Of a stretch of DNA of 64,000 bases, positions 11,267-22,227 are shown in pieces. This DNA comes from Adiantum capillus-veneris (lineage: Eukaryota > Streptophyta > Polypodiopsida > Polypodiales > Pteridaceae). The notes beneath the pieces were generated by a model, which worked only from the letters and a program-made list of their open reading frames with translations, was not told the DNA's origin and made no database searches. The stretch spans positions 108,726,912 to 108,790,911 of the forward strand of contig CM043963.1 in NCBI GenBank assembly GCA_014529385.2, in the 5' to 3' direction. How positions within the stretch are numbered: the stretch's first letter is position 1; the number at the start of each line of letters is the position of its first letter. The position numbers and the translations under genes are program-made.

Positions 11267-12868
11267 GCATTCCAAATGCGGACTCACGTCATATATTAGA
11301 GGGCAATGTTTGTGATTAATTTTTCAACCATTTTTGCGTTTTATTGTGTGATTTTTGGGAAAAGAATATGCCCTCGTAATTAATCAGAATTGGGGACCAA
11401 ATGATCATATATGAGCCCCTAGGGATGTGTATATACTATAAACAGAGTAAAAACCGTCGAAAAACAACAAAAAATAGGCCAAGGTTGACGATTAAGAGTG
11501 AGAATGGACATAGACGAGAGAAAAGTGAGCTACAAAGTGTTTTTCTTTTCATTGGTATTTTTATAGGTTAGAATTGCTATTTTCGGGTTAGTTGGGGATT
11601 TATTTGCTTTATTTTAGCCATTTTCTAGCAAAAAATATAGAAAAAAATCCATAATCCAGATGGAAACACAACAGAAGAAACACCTGATCAGAGCAAGGTA
11701 AAAAAGACACAGAAAAAATAAGGACTGCGAAGGTGACAGGGCAAGGATGACCACCGTCATGACGGGACCTCCAAAAGGAGAAATATGTAAAAATTGTAGA
11801 ACTGGAGCAAGCGAGGTCCAAATCAGGAAATTTGCGAGCCTAAACTGCATCTCGCAAAAAGTTATGGCCACAGGTAAAAGATGGGAAAATTTCCTGTCGG
11901 AATCTCGATTACATATAGAGGGGCTAGGCTAGAAATCTCTCATTTGAGTCATTTTCCATTGTGGGAGAGAGAGAGCTCCCTACAGCAGTTGAGACTTCCA
12001 AGAGCTCATCCATCGCGCACGGTCACCAGATCGACATCATATATGAGAGGTATGCTCGTCAACACTGACTCTAAGTGTTGTTTACTTCAGTTAGTCGCAA
12101 AACATCGCCAACACCACCATCACAACCTGTGCACACATACTGTAGACCGGTTGTTAGGAAGACCTAGAGGCCACCAAATGGAACAAAAATTGAAGGGCAC
12201 AATGTCTATAGCTTAGGGATCAAGCCTATGAACTCGGAAAGCATGAAGGAAGCCGCCCAAAAAACCCTAATTTCACAGGACCTGCAGAAGGACAGCTGAA
12301 CTAAAGTGATCGAAAATGAGTCAAAAATCATAGGCAGCAAGCCAATAACCTCGACAAACCAACTGAATAGTTAGACCATGAAAAAGTTCTTCAAAACGGA
12401 GCCTAAAGTCCCTATCTAACGGAAATTGCGCAAAGCGTCACGATACTCTAGCGGGCCGACCAAGTGACCAAATGACACCAAATTTGACAAGGTACATCCA
12501 AAAGAGGTCAACTACGAGTTGGAATGTGTCCACTCAAGAAAAAGCTCTTCCACTAGGGCAAACGACAGCAACATGCCAGAAAGACGTCCAAATGGTCATT
12601 CTTGGTGATGTAAACACCAAAAGAACAACCGACTGCTTTGACGGAATGTCAAAAGCAAATGAAAGTCAGCCTGAGTCATACAATGACCAAAAAGAACGGC
12701 GACCACCACCTAAATGGTCTACTCCGACTCCAGGAACAGCCAAGTGCTGCAAACAAGGAGTACACTTTTCCAAATTTGTTAAAACTTAATGTGTGTGTTT
12801 AGGAGAGCCTACTAACACCATTGTGGTTAACTAACATCAAAAAAACTTGTAAAAATGACCAGATGTTG
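11267..12868 (+). other. Gene-free stretch between pol and second palindrome array
   Basis: Short frames only, none of them protein-like. There is a TATA-like run near 11,430 (TATATACTATAAACAG) and a short GA tract near 11,966. It could be a diverged LTR of an element that ended at 11,266, or an untranslated spacer inside one giant element. The test is whether the same sequence exists left of this window. Confidence 0.4.
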
Positions 12869-13608
12869 AGTCTATCGCGATAGACTTGATCATACACTTA
12901 GACAAGTAAAATTTTGATTGTGACTTCATAAAAGGTAGTAACAAGGAATAATTACCCCAAATATCAAACCAAAGTGCAAAATTGCTTTCTCTTGACCAAG
13001 TAATTGAGTCTATCGCGATAGACAAACTATTTTTATCCTTGGGGGGAGGCTTTTCAAAATTTTCGCAAAGATAGACTTGGGGAAGCATATAGAGGCAGTA
13101 CACCAAATCTTGAGACAGGATGGACTCATATGACAAGAAGAGATAGACTTGACAGCAACTCAGAGTCAGAACAGTACACCTCAAAGGCAGAGTCAAAATT
13201 CACATGTGAGAGGTCAAGGAACCTTACATCAACTATCAGAAGGTAGACAGATGACTACAGAGCCAAAATATGAAAAAATGACACTAAGTCCCAGTCTATC
13301 GCGATAGACTAAGCAGAGTGATACAGGGCCATTTGATCAAAAATTGGAATCAACAATTAGCTTCAGCATGATGCAAGAGGACTACCCACTAAGTTTGAGC
13401 CCAAAACAACACAAAATGAGGGAGATAGACCAACATCTCCTTAGAAGGAATCTGGAAAATGGAAGTTGATACAAAAAGGGGTCACTTGACATCCACTTGA
13501 GATGAAAATAGGATCAGATCATGTACAAGACATGAGGAACCAAGTGGTAAAGTCACATGTGGAAAATATATCTCCTGTCAAAAGATAGCCAGTCTATCGC
13601 GATAGACT
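12869..13608 (+). repeat. Second palindrome array, upstream of the third ORF
   Basis: The palindrome AGTCTATCGCGATAGACT recurs at 12869-12886, 13007-13023 (last base changed to A), 13293-13310 and 13591-13608. Spacings are 138, 286 and 298, so apart from the first gap the roughly 290-base period of the left leader is kept. Surrounding words such as 'acaccaaat' and 'tttcaagg' match the left leader only loosely. As in the left leader the array lies just before a long reading frame. Confidence 0.85.
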
Positions 13609-13904
13609 GGGCAGAAATTGCAAATGAGCTGATTTTTAGTTTGTGACTTTAGGGTGACCTTACATGCCCTATGCACATACACCACACAAAATTTCAAGGC
13701 ATTTGGACTTGTTCTCCTTCATCAACAACATTAATTTGAAGCGGTCAGAGTCGGACAATGAAAGAGCTTGTCTATCTGCTAACATTTTACCTTAACTCAT
13801 CTTGGGATTAAGAAGGCTCGCCTAGATGCATGATTAAGTGGTAATCAATTTAGAAAAGAAGTACTATGTTTGTACATTAACCGTTACTTGTGAATACAGG
13901 ATCC

Positions 13905-14297
13905 ATGGACGCTTCTCCGAGAAAAAGAAAAGGCAAGAACCTGCCAACGGAAGGTGCAATACCCTATGCACTTCTACCCAATTCATTAAAGCCAACAGCC
14001 ACATGGATACCTGCATACGTGTAGCAGGAAGCAGCCTTTCAAATCTACCAAGGTTCCTATGTGGATGACAAAGGAAATTTAGTGGATACAGTAATGATCC
14101 CCAAGGAGGCAGAAAATTACTTGAAAAGATCACCGCAAAGGTCATGGCTGAAAAAAGTTGGCTTGTGGAACTTTGTTTCACTACCACCAGTGGGGATAGA
14201 TTTCAAGAGGGTACAACACCTAATTGAGACTATCCAAGAAGACGGAACTTGCAGGGTGGCAGGCATGGATAATGAGGTGATCAGGGAGCCAACATGA
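13905..14297 (+). pseudogene. Third ORF of the large element, N-terminal part
   Basis: A frame from ATG 13905 (preceded by a TACAG that could be a splice acceptor) encodes a basic start with an NLS-like PRKRKGK, is interrupted by TAG 14022-14024, and continues to TGA 14295-14297. I do not recognise the protein. The stop overlaps an ATG (14294-14296) as ATGA, and the next frame follows from there, the same arrangement as at the gag-pol junction. Other starts are possible. Extra ORFs between pol and the 3' LTR are known from plant Tat-lineage elements, but I cannot assign this one by sequence. Confidence 0.55.
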
Positions 14298-15979
14298 GAG
14301 AAAGAAGGAAGAATCTCACAATCTACCTGCAAAGATCCAAACTCCCTTCTTTCGAACTCATAGCAAACCCGGAAGTAAGAGAACTGACACAGGTATACAG
14401 TCAATGTTTGTTGAGCTACAGCAAGAGACCGCCTAGATACACTACACCACACGGGGTCATCTCAACAACACTGACCTGGGCTATGGGAATGACACATGAG
14501 TTCTATATAGATCATGCATCATATCTGTTTGAGGAAGTGACAAAGCTACGGCAGGACAAGCCAAATTACATTGCATGAGGAGAAGTCCTCACCAGAATAA
14601 TATACCAGGCCATAGGCGTGGCAGATCAGTTACCACCTGCTCCTCATCAAAACGATTGGCTGGTGTTAAGAGAGAATATTGAAGACAAATCACAAAGGCG
14701 AGTACCGGCCTCTACTAACACCATTGGAGGACGCGGGCTGGAAAGAGTCACTAGAAGTACATAGGAAAAGATGGAAGAAGAAAGAAAAACTGAAGAAGAA
14801 GATTTGAGACTAAAGAAGCGGAAAGCGGAAATGGAGAACAACACCAGATTGCAGAAGGTAGCAAAAATGGAAAGAATGCTAGAAGGCTTTGTACTCGAGA
14901 GATCTCTACGAGGCGATGTAGGCGCCACTTGGAGACCCTCTAGTAGCACTTACACATTGAGAACAAAGAATAAACACAACCCAGCTTTTGAGTTGGACTG
15001 GTTTGAGAGGTACATCTAAGAGAGGAATGCTATGGATGAACCAGAACTGCTACTTGAAGAGGAGGATCTCCAAACCTTGAGAGATCAGTTGAGGCCAACT
15101 TCACGAGATCGGGAAACACCACCTCCATCTCCAAGGCCAGAGACAAGTGAAAGGCAATCAACCCCACCTGCTGACTCTCCTCCGCATTCAGAGAGCTCAC
15201 ATCGTGATGAGAGGGTTCATACACCACCCAATGAAGAAGCAGAAGAAAGGACAGATGGTCACCCAAACACTGGAACAATATCACACGTTGATAAAGGCAA
15301 GCAAAAAGAGGTGAATCTGACAAGAGAAAAAGCTTCCTCCTCTCAAGAAATTGAGTTGGAAGCTACTATAGACCTGGATTTACAGTCAATGGAGACCCTA
15401 CTAAACCGAACAAGACTGCACAGTTGGTGGTTAGCCGATCAGAACAGGGCAAACAAAAGGAAACTAGAAACAACCCATCAAGAAGTTCTGAAGTTGCAGG
15501 AGCATAGAGATGACACCCTTAAACTGATCAGCATTAGAGATGCTGAGATCTTGGGGCTCAAAAGCAGAGTAAACCTCCTCAAGAAAAATTTACAAGAGTC
15601 AAAAAATTTCAATGCCATTTGTGACTATACAATCAATGTATTTCTTGAAGACGTCAATGACAGAGATGAACAAATCCAAAGGTTGGAGAAAGAAAAGCAA
15701 GATGCCCTGGAGACAGTCAAAAGTTTGCAAGTCGTAATTGATGACTTACAAATTGAAGTGAAGGATTTGAGAGCAGTAATATATACAGGCAAGGGAGATA
15801 GAACGAGCAAAGAAACAAAAAACGTTGCTACCAGCAACACCGGTGGTCCAACCGCAAGAAGAAGTGGCGGCACTGAAGAGAGAGCTGGAATTGGAAAGAA
15901 AACAACGATTAATGATAGCCGAAAGTGCGCTTCGAGCAGAGGATCAATTGCAAAGGCAAATCTTGGACTTACAAAGTGA
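14294..15979 (+). pseudogene. Third ORF, middle: helical and coiled-coil region
   Basis: One frame, open except for stops at 14,576, about 14,762 and 15,017. The first 160 codons look globular (TWAMGMTHEFYIDHASYLFEE, GEVLTRIIYQAIG), loosely like the domain found in plant transposon ORF1 proteins, but I cannot confirm that. From about 14,770 there is a strongly charged helix, a Pro/Ser/Glu-rich acidic linker (about 15,100-15,290) and then heptad-like coiled coil (ETLLNRTRLHSWWLADQNR, then many Leu/Lys/Glu repeats to about 15,790). The reading passes to another frame between 15,825 and 15,979. A structural or RNA-binding accessory protein is a guess only. Confidence 0.55.
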
Positions 15980-17240
15980 ACAACAACAAGGACCAGCTCA
16001 TGATAGTGAAATAGAAAGCATTGTTTCAAAGTCCCTCAGGGAAGAAAATGAAAATTTGCACATCAGGGTAAAAGAGTTAGAAGAGTCTGCAGCCCAAAAA
16101 AAGATGGAATTTCAAACACTCCAAATCAATAATCGAACAATGGCTGCACAAATTGCAAGTCTCCAAACTGCAAGGCAACACCAAGGGCAGGTACGAGTGC
16201 ACCCGGAGCAAGCAGCCACGGATTTGGCTGGACTGGCAGAACTATATGGGGGTGATGATGACTATGAGGAAGAATCAGATGACCATGGGGCCCCAGATAC
16301 GCAGACTGATCAAACTGGCTCCAAAAACCAAGAAGAAGACGAAGATTCAGTCACAAAATTTGAAGATCAGAAGTTGGCCGAACAAATAGAAAAGCAATCA
16401 GAGATGATGCGGTACAAGGCCATGCAACTAGAGAAGGAGATGCTACAAGGTCTCTCCAGATCAGGCAAGACAGAAGCAGAGCTACAGGAAGAATGGAATG
16501 CCCCGATGTTACCCTATGCTCTGCTGAAATATGAAACTCTAACACATCAACTGTAGCTCGCAAAGGAAGAACAAGTGCCACTATTTGAAGGAGAATTAAA
16601 GGATCGGGAATAGCAAAACAGGATAGTAGATAGCTAGGCAAAGTGGAGGCTTCAATGGCTTTTGGATCACCCTAACAACCTGATCCACTTAGTCAATGCA
16701 CCGCCTGAGCTGAGGAATGATAGGACTTTTTTCCCAACACCCCGAACTTATACTTACAGCCAACATAAAGCCTTACAAAGCAGAAATCCTACATGGCTGA
16801 ACTATCCAGTATTGCAAGGGCCTGTCGAAGGAGAGAAAATATCCGGTTCTTACATGGTGAAAACCCTTCAGGGTGCCATCGCAGAATTCGGAGGCTCTCC
16901 CGACCTATCCTGCAAGATGCTATGTAAAATAGCTCGGACTTTTTTGGCCTGTCTCACAGTGTTCTCAGAAAACTGGACTTCAGAGTACATGAATACAGAA
17001 AGAAGCATATTAGAGCTATCATATGATCTAAGTGGGCCACCTACAGAGCCAGTTTTGTATGCCTACTTCAGACGGCTAATGTTTTTGCCCAGCTCCCATC
17101 TCCAAACATTCGAAGAAGCATTTTACACCGGCTTCTTCATGTACAAATCCAAAAAATTTGTCCCATTAATGGCGAGCGAGTCTATGCGATATGATATGTT
17201 TCTACATCAAATCAACCAGGAAGGAAGACATCGACATTGA
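15825..17240 (+). pseudogene. Third ORF, C-terminal part: coiled coil then globular end domain
   Basis: The continuation is in a frame overlapping the previous one, so one indel is implied. It begins with long coiled coil (KRELELERKQRLMIAESAL), an Asp/Glu-rich patch near 16,250-16,350, more helix, stops at 16,554, 16,610 and about 16,634, and then an undisturbed 192-codon end (16,662-17,240) with Trp, Tyr and Cys residues typical of a folded domain (for example SCKMLCKIARTFLACLTVF). Thirty-two bases separate its stop from the polypurine tract. No family is recognised. Fragments together would make about 1,100 residues. Confidence 0.55.
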
Positions 17241-17275
17241 AGACAAAGACAGTCATGTCGTGGTAGACATGAACT

Positions 17276-17288
17276 AGGAGGGGGGGAG
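17276..17288 (+). promoter_or_regulatory. 3' polypurine tract of the large element
   Basis: AGGAGGGGGGGAG lies immediately before the TG that opens the LTR at 17,289, the expected position for the plus-strand primer of an LTR retrotransposon. The 17 bases from 17,272 are the same as at 11,250. Confidence 0.85.
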
Positions 17289-17484
17289 TGTTGGAGCCCA
17301 ACTTGTCCAACTGTTGTAATGAGCCCACCTTGTAAAGCCTATCAAATTCCCATTTTTATGTCAAAGACGTCTTATCATTTTGATCCACTTGTATGGGTTA
17401 TGTAAAGATTAATCAGTCAGTCAGGACCCAGATGTGTTTCCACATTGTAATTATGATTAAGAGAATCCCATGTACATTTTTGAG

Positions 17485-17516
17485 CTAAGGTGACTAAAGT
17501 ATAAAAGTCACCTTAG
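17485..17516 (+). promoter_or_regulatory. TATA box in the loop of a perfect 10-bp inverted repeat
   Basis: CTAAGGTGAC (17,485-17,494) and GTCACCTTAG (17,507-17,516) are perfect inverted copies with a 12-base loop that contains TATAAAA. This is the most likely core promoter of the LTR. The arms contain GGTGAC/GTCACC, which could be a paired protein-binding site. Confidence 0.65.
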
Positions 17517-17575
17517 AACCATTTTTTGAACAAAATTTAAATATTAATCCTGTGCCGTACGAGTCTGAGAGAGAG

Positions 17576-17604
17576 AGAGAGAGAGTGTGTGTGTGTGTGT
17601 GTGT
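17576..17604. repeat. Compound (GA)n(GT)n microsatellite in the LTR
   Basis: Ten or so GA units followed directly by GT units, downstream of the TATA box and so in the transcribed leader. Confidence 0.9.
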
Positions 17605-17964
17605 CTTATCCTCTTCGGTACGCGCTTCTCCCTCACCGGATTCATGACGTGACCACACCATTGCAGTAGCCTCTCCGAGAGCTACGCGCCCACGCCACGC
17701 ATTCACATTTTCGAGCTGTTCGCAAGCAATCCTTCCTCAAGCTTGTTTTGCTTGTAAGTAGCACAAAGAGTGTCTGTTTTCAACAATCAAGTACTTTATG
17801 GAATGAGAGAGAGATTAGCTACACATAGATACTCATATACTTAGGTTTCTCACACTTGTAGATTATGAACTGGGAGTCTATCGCGACTGTATTCGAGATA
17901 ACTAGGGTTAAAATCTGGTGAGATTAGACTTATAGGTAAATATATCCTATTGAGAGGATGGTGC

Positions 17965-19830
17965 CTAGCAAGTTTGATGTGATTCCGAGTTCATTTGATG
18001 TGTAAATGGTGTTGTGAGCGTTTCGGGATAGAGTGAGTTGCATTCAACAAGGGTTAATGATTGATGCATCATAGAAGTACGTATGTGTAGATTGGTCTCA
18101 ACCTGACAAGCTAATGAGATTGCCTCTGAGCACCTACGAGTTAGTCGTGTCACCTGATGATAAGTATGTTGTCTGTGTCTTGCTTGTGAGCATGAACAAG
18201 GGAGTAGTTTGCCCCCAAAACACCGTGTCACCCAAGAGCAACAGGTCATACAACTTTTTGAAGTCTCCCATGACCTCTCTATTAGAGCCTTGACCATGTA
18301 GTTGTAATTTGAGGTCCAAAACAAATGCCTCCCCATGCTAATGTGTATGCATTTGGGCCCAACGTCTTTCCACAACTGTTTCTACTTGTGCCTTCTCTCT
18401 AGTAGTAAATTCGTTTAATTCTTTCGTTTGTCTGATAGCTTCAGACATCAACCAGCACATCAATTTTTTAGTGTTGAAAATAATTAGGAGCTCCACATAT
18501 GGCTTCCTAATACCACGCACCTTCTCTTTATTGTGACCAAAAATAGGCGATTGGACAAGAGACACACATCTTTGGGCAACAACTTGATAACTTGGACACT
18601 TTGAGAGAGCCATCCCCTCCATCTTCGATCAATGACTATCTTTGTCAATGCTCTTTTAAGAGTTTGCAAACCATCCAAAACATAGTACACAATTGCAAAG
18701 CGGGTTTCATAGAAGATTTGGAGGGCCTTATTGATTGATTTCGTTCAAAATAGGACGTAGGTGAACTGATGCTCAAAGATAAATTTTACCACATTGTTTT
18801 CATCTTGCAAAACCTTCTTTGTAATTGGAATTTCTCAATGCCTTTCAAGAGAAAGTTCAATGTATGGGCCGCACATGGTACCCACATAAGCACATGGCAC
18901 TTCTCTACACCCTGGAGAGGTTGTCAATAATAATTACTCTACAACTTTGGGGCCTCTTATGCAGTTGATGGCACACTCATACACCTTTGTTAAGAAGTTC
19001 ATTGTCTTGTTTTTTTAGAGAGACATTGAGTCCAAAAACATTGAGCCTTGGCGCAAATTATCATATTGTTGATCAATGGTTTTTTCTAGCATCTGATCCA
19101 CCCATAGAAAACTATGGTACAAACCAAACATGGTACAAAATCAAGCATTCTTTGCTTAAGTATTTCCTCTAGGGTGACCTTAGCCTTATCCACATATTCT
19201 ATGCACATTTTGTAATTGGGTAAGACAAACCCTTTTTTGCAATGGACATCAAAGCATCGGTGCAAAGAAAGTTTCTACTAACGTTGAATGAAATTACACA
19301 TGCCATGAAAACCTTTGTCCACTTTAGGTGCACTATGTATAGGTCCTGCTTTTGGAATTTGTCTGCAATGTTTGCAGGATGGTGGACTACTTCCTACACT
19401 TGGGCTTGGTTGTGTTAATCCTTTGACACTTGAAAAAGGATCCTCCAAACACTGGTCTCGTTGCCCTAGCATACTTATGTTGTCGTCTTTAGTGTCCTTG
19501 GATGCTTTCATCGAGGCTTAGTTAGAGGGTCCAGTTGTATTTGACCCAACTTTGCCCTAGCATAAGTTGTTATCATCTTCAGTGTCCTTGGATACTTCCA
19601 TCGAGGCTTAGTTAGAGGGTCTAGTTGTATTTGAACCTTACATTTTTTAGGAAGCAATCCTTTCTCTCTGCACTGTTTTACGTATTCTGCAAAGTGATCC
19701 CAAATATCAACAGGAAATGCTCCATAATACAACACATTTGTGCCAACACCAACGAAGTGTTCCCTGATGCAAGTTGCATTGTCATTGAAACATGGTCACA
19801 AGTGTTGCATTAAAGCTCGATATACTTTTG
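17965..19830 (-). pseudogene. hAT-superfamily transposase remnant (DUF659-like)
   Basis: Read on the minus strand, 18,832-18,892 gives VPCAAHTLNFLLKGIEKF, matching the CAAH-L-N motif of the hAT/DUF659 transposase family, and 18,610-18,700 gives YYVLDGLQTLKRALTKIV followed by a conserved Trp, the next block of that family. Further blocks to the left are readable in shifting frames, and to the right (19,500-19,735) a 75-codon frame may be the N-terminal zinc-finger region. Many stops and frameshifts. No terminal inverted repeats found. Core assignment is good, the ends are guesses. Confidence 0.65.
19461..19642. repeat. Two-copy tandem duplication, unit about 90 bp
   Basis: TTGCCCTAGCAT...TCGAGGCTTAGTTAGAGGGT occurs at 19,461 and again from 19,552, with the second block at 19,511 and 19,601. 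It lies inside the hAT remnant, so is a local duplication after or during its decay. Confidence 0.8.
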
Positions 19831-21740
19831 CGAGGGTGAAGCTCTTGCACATATCTCCACTCCTTTCCTCGCACCATATTCTTTGAGTTTTACTACTCTT
19901 TGAGTTTTATTGATGCTCCCTACAATGTTTAGGGACCGTACAATTAATTTTTCCATCTATCAATGTGCTATAAGTAACCAAATACATGTAAAATTATAAA
20001 AGTACAATGCAATTTAGGGATACTAGAGTTTAGAGTTTAAACAAATTTCACCAATGGACATTGACATATGAGGCTAACAGCCTACTTGGAGATAAAAAGA
20101 GCTAACTCATGAACAACCAAGTAACACAAATTGACAATCCACTATCTATGTCTCTTCAAAGTAAGAGTGCAAATTTCAAAACACCCACAGACCCTAAAGA
20201 CATAATTTTACGTGAATAAGAAGGTAAGAACCAAAGTTCAAACACAACCAAGTTACGCCTAATTTCACAGAGAGCAATTATTGCATTCTTGTTATTACAA
20301 AATCATTCTAAGGGAGTTAACTAACTTTCTTTCCTAATCCACAAAAGCTATTAAAATTTACTATCCTAATCCATGACACCCTAAACCTATATGATGTATT
20401 GACCTCTACCCCTAACACATGACCCTAATGCTTCAGTTATTATCAAAAATCAAGGGATTGTCTATGCCACAATTTATAACTCTAAAGAAAAAACCTTAAA
20501 ATTTTACAGTTTATATGATGATGCACATATACACTAAAGATAGCAAAGCCATTGGTTATCAAATGAACATAAACTATTTTGATGTATTAAAAAGAAATGG
20601 AGGTATAAAAAAGTTTAGAGCTCATTTACTATTAACTCAAAGGCCAAAACCAATGTATCTTTTATTCACACTACATTTAAGCAACCTATTTAGGATCTTG
20701 CTATAAAAAACAATTTAAGGATATTTTTGGAATTAAACTCTACACCTTTCAATGCTTAGGTTAACCTTGCAATTTAGAGAAGATGAGAGAGGTTTAACCA
20801 ACTAAAATCTAGGGTTTTTATACTCATTCATATCAATTAATACTTTTAACAATCAATATGTTTATTGATCGATAAACCTATCGCTCGATAATTGTATCGA
20901 TCACTATGTAAGAGCATATACGAGATATTGAAAAATAATGACATGTCATCGTATAATACATTTGAATAATATGGCTAAACGTATTCTTCACGTTTAAAAC
21001 GTTTCACAAATAACATATAATGCAACCTAACTTGTCAACCTTTGCAAGAATTACCGACAGTGGATTTGTCCAAAGACCATAGGCAAAGAGAATCCGAGAG
21101 CAAGTGTTTTGATCCAGCCAATTACTTGGGAGGACTTTGTTTTTAGACTATGTAGGTGTTTTTTTCTAAATAGACTACTTAAACACAAAAGAACATCATC
21201 TTCAAAAGACAGCCGGCTTTAGACATTAGGAAATTATTTGCACAAATATTCGAAACATCCTTAAATTTTTTAATCAAAGTGAAAATTAATTCCATGTATT
21301 CTATACATCAAGACAAGAAGTAATTCTATAGATGAATTAGGTTTCCCATCTTCAAGGTCGGACTATATCTATCCTTAACACCTTTAAGCAAGAATATGAT
21401 CCTAACTGCAATCATATAACAAAACGATATATTTTTTAAGCCTTGAATACGCATCATAGGTGTCAAAGAACCTAGTAATTGTTATTCATGTCAAAATTAA
21501 AAAATTATTAGATTAACTACAATCCTGCTTAGTTCAAACTTAAGACTTAGTTCAAACTTAATGAGTTTAAAGCAAAACTCCAAAGTTGTCAAAGAAAAAA
21601 TATGATATACAATTGTTGCGACACAGAGGTAGTGACATTCTTGATGGATCCCAAATTCCTTCTTTCTTGTTATGAAAAGGCCTTTTTTGCTAAGTGTTAT
21701 GCTCAAGACTATGAAAGAGATTGATTGTAACTTGTATAAG

Positions 21741-21744
<4 letters not shown>
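19831..21744. other. Gene-free AT-rich stretch
   Basis: Short frames with no recognisable protein. Near 20,860-20,915 several GATCGATAAA / ATCGCTCGATAA words repeat. Nothing else is supported. Confidence 0.6.
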
Positions 21745-21805
<61 letters not shown>

Positions 21806-21946
21806 ACATCAAAGAGAACATGATAGAAAAGAGCAGGCATGCCAAAGCTAGGCTATGGAAGTTGCAAGGCAACAAGGTGCCAATGCAAGAACGAGAGGGA
21901 GAGAGCAAAAGCGAGATGGACTTTGGAAATAACAAGGCATGGTGCC

Positions 21947-22030
<84 letters not shown>

Positions 22031-22169
22031 AGCTCGTGTCACGTTATGTTGTAATCGTCATAGGCCTCTTCCTACTTTTGATCTCATGGTGAAAGTATCG
22101 GAGAGTTTGAGTGGTGGACAATAATCATCATGCATGTTCTCAAGTGGGTGAGCATACCTACCCATATGT

Positions 22170-22224
<55 letters not shown>

Positions 22225-22227
22225 TGT
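21745..22227. repeat. Three long TG/GA compound microsatellites
   Basis: (TG)n 21,745-21,780 followed by (AG)n 21,781-21,805; (TG)n 21,948-22,004 followed by (GA)n 22,005-22,031; (GT)n 22,172-22,227. Looser TG/CA-rich text continues to about 22,390. Apparent frames made only of Cys-Val or Arg-Glu repeats are artefacts of these runs. Confidence 0.95.

Larger units (their letters stand above)
1..17960 (+). mobile_element. Large Ty3-type LTR retrotransposon, Tat-like layout, 5' LTR outside window
   Basis: The sequence shows, in order on one strand, a leader, ORF1-gag, protease, reverse transcriptase, RNase H, integrase, a second retropepsin-like domain, an untranslated stretch, a third coiled-coil ORF, a polypurine tract and an LTR beginning TGTTGGAGCC at 17,289. 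RT-RH-IN order is that of Ty3 elements; extra ORFs beyond integrase and lengths near 20 kb are known from the plant Tat/Ogre lineage, which is why I call it Tat-like. No LTR copy is seen before 1,287, so the left LTR must be outside. The right end of the 3' LTR is not resolved. An alternative is two related elements joined near 11,267, because a polypurine motif like that at 17,272 also occurs at 11,250. Confidence 0.7.
17289..17960 (+). repeat. 3' LTR of the large element, right end unresolved
   Basis: Begins TGTTGGAGCC right after the polypurine tract. U3 contains a TATA box TATAAAAG at 17,500-17,507. Downstream is a GA/GT compound microsatellite (17,576-17,604). A partial copy of the palindrome (AGTCTATCGCGA, 17,875-17,886) lies near the right side. 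With no second copy in the window the end cannot be fixed; somewhere between 17,760 and 17,960 is my reading. Confidence 0.65.

Noticed and set aside
13905-17240. Third ORF as a retroviral envelope gene
   Set aside because: No signal peptide, no transmembrane segment and extensive coiled coil with charged linkers; position alone is not enough.
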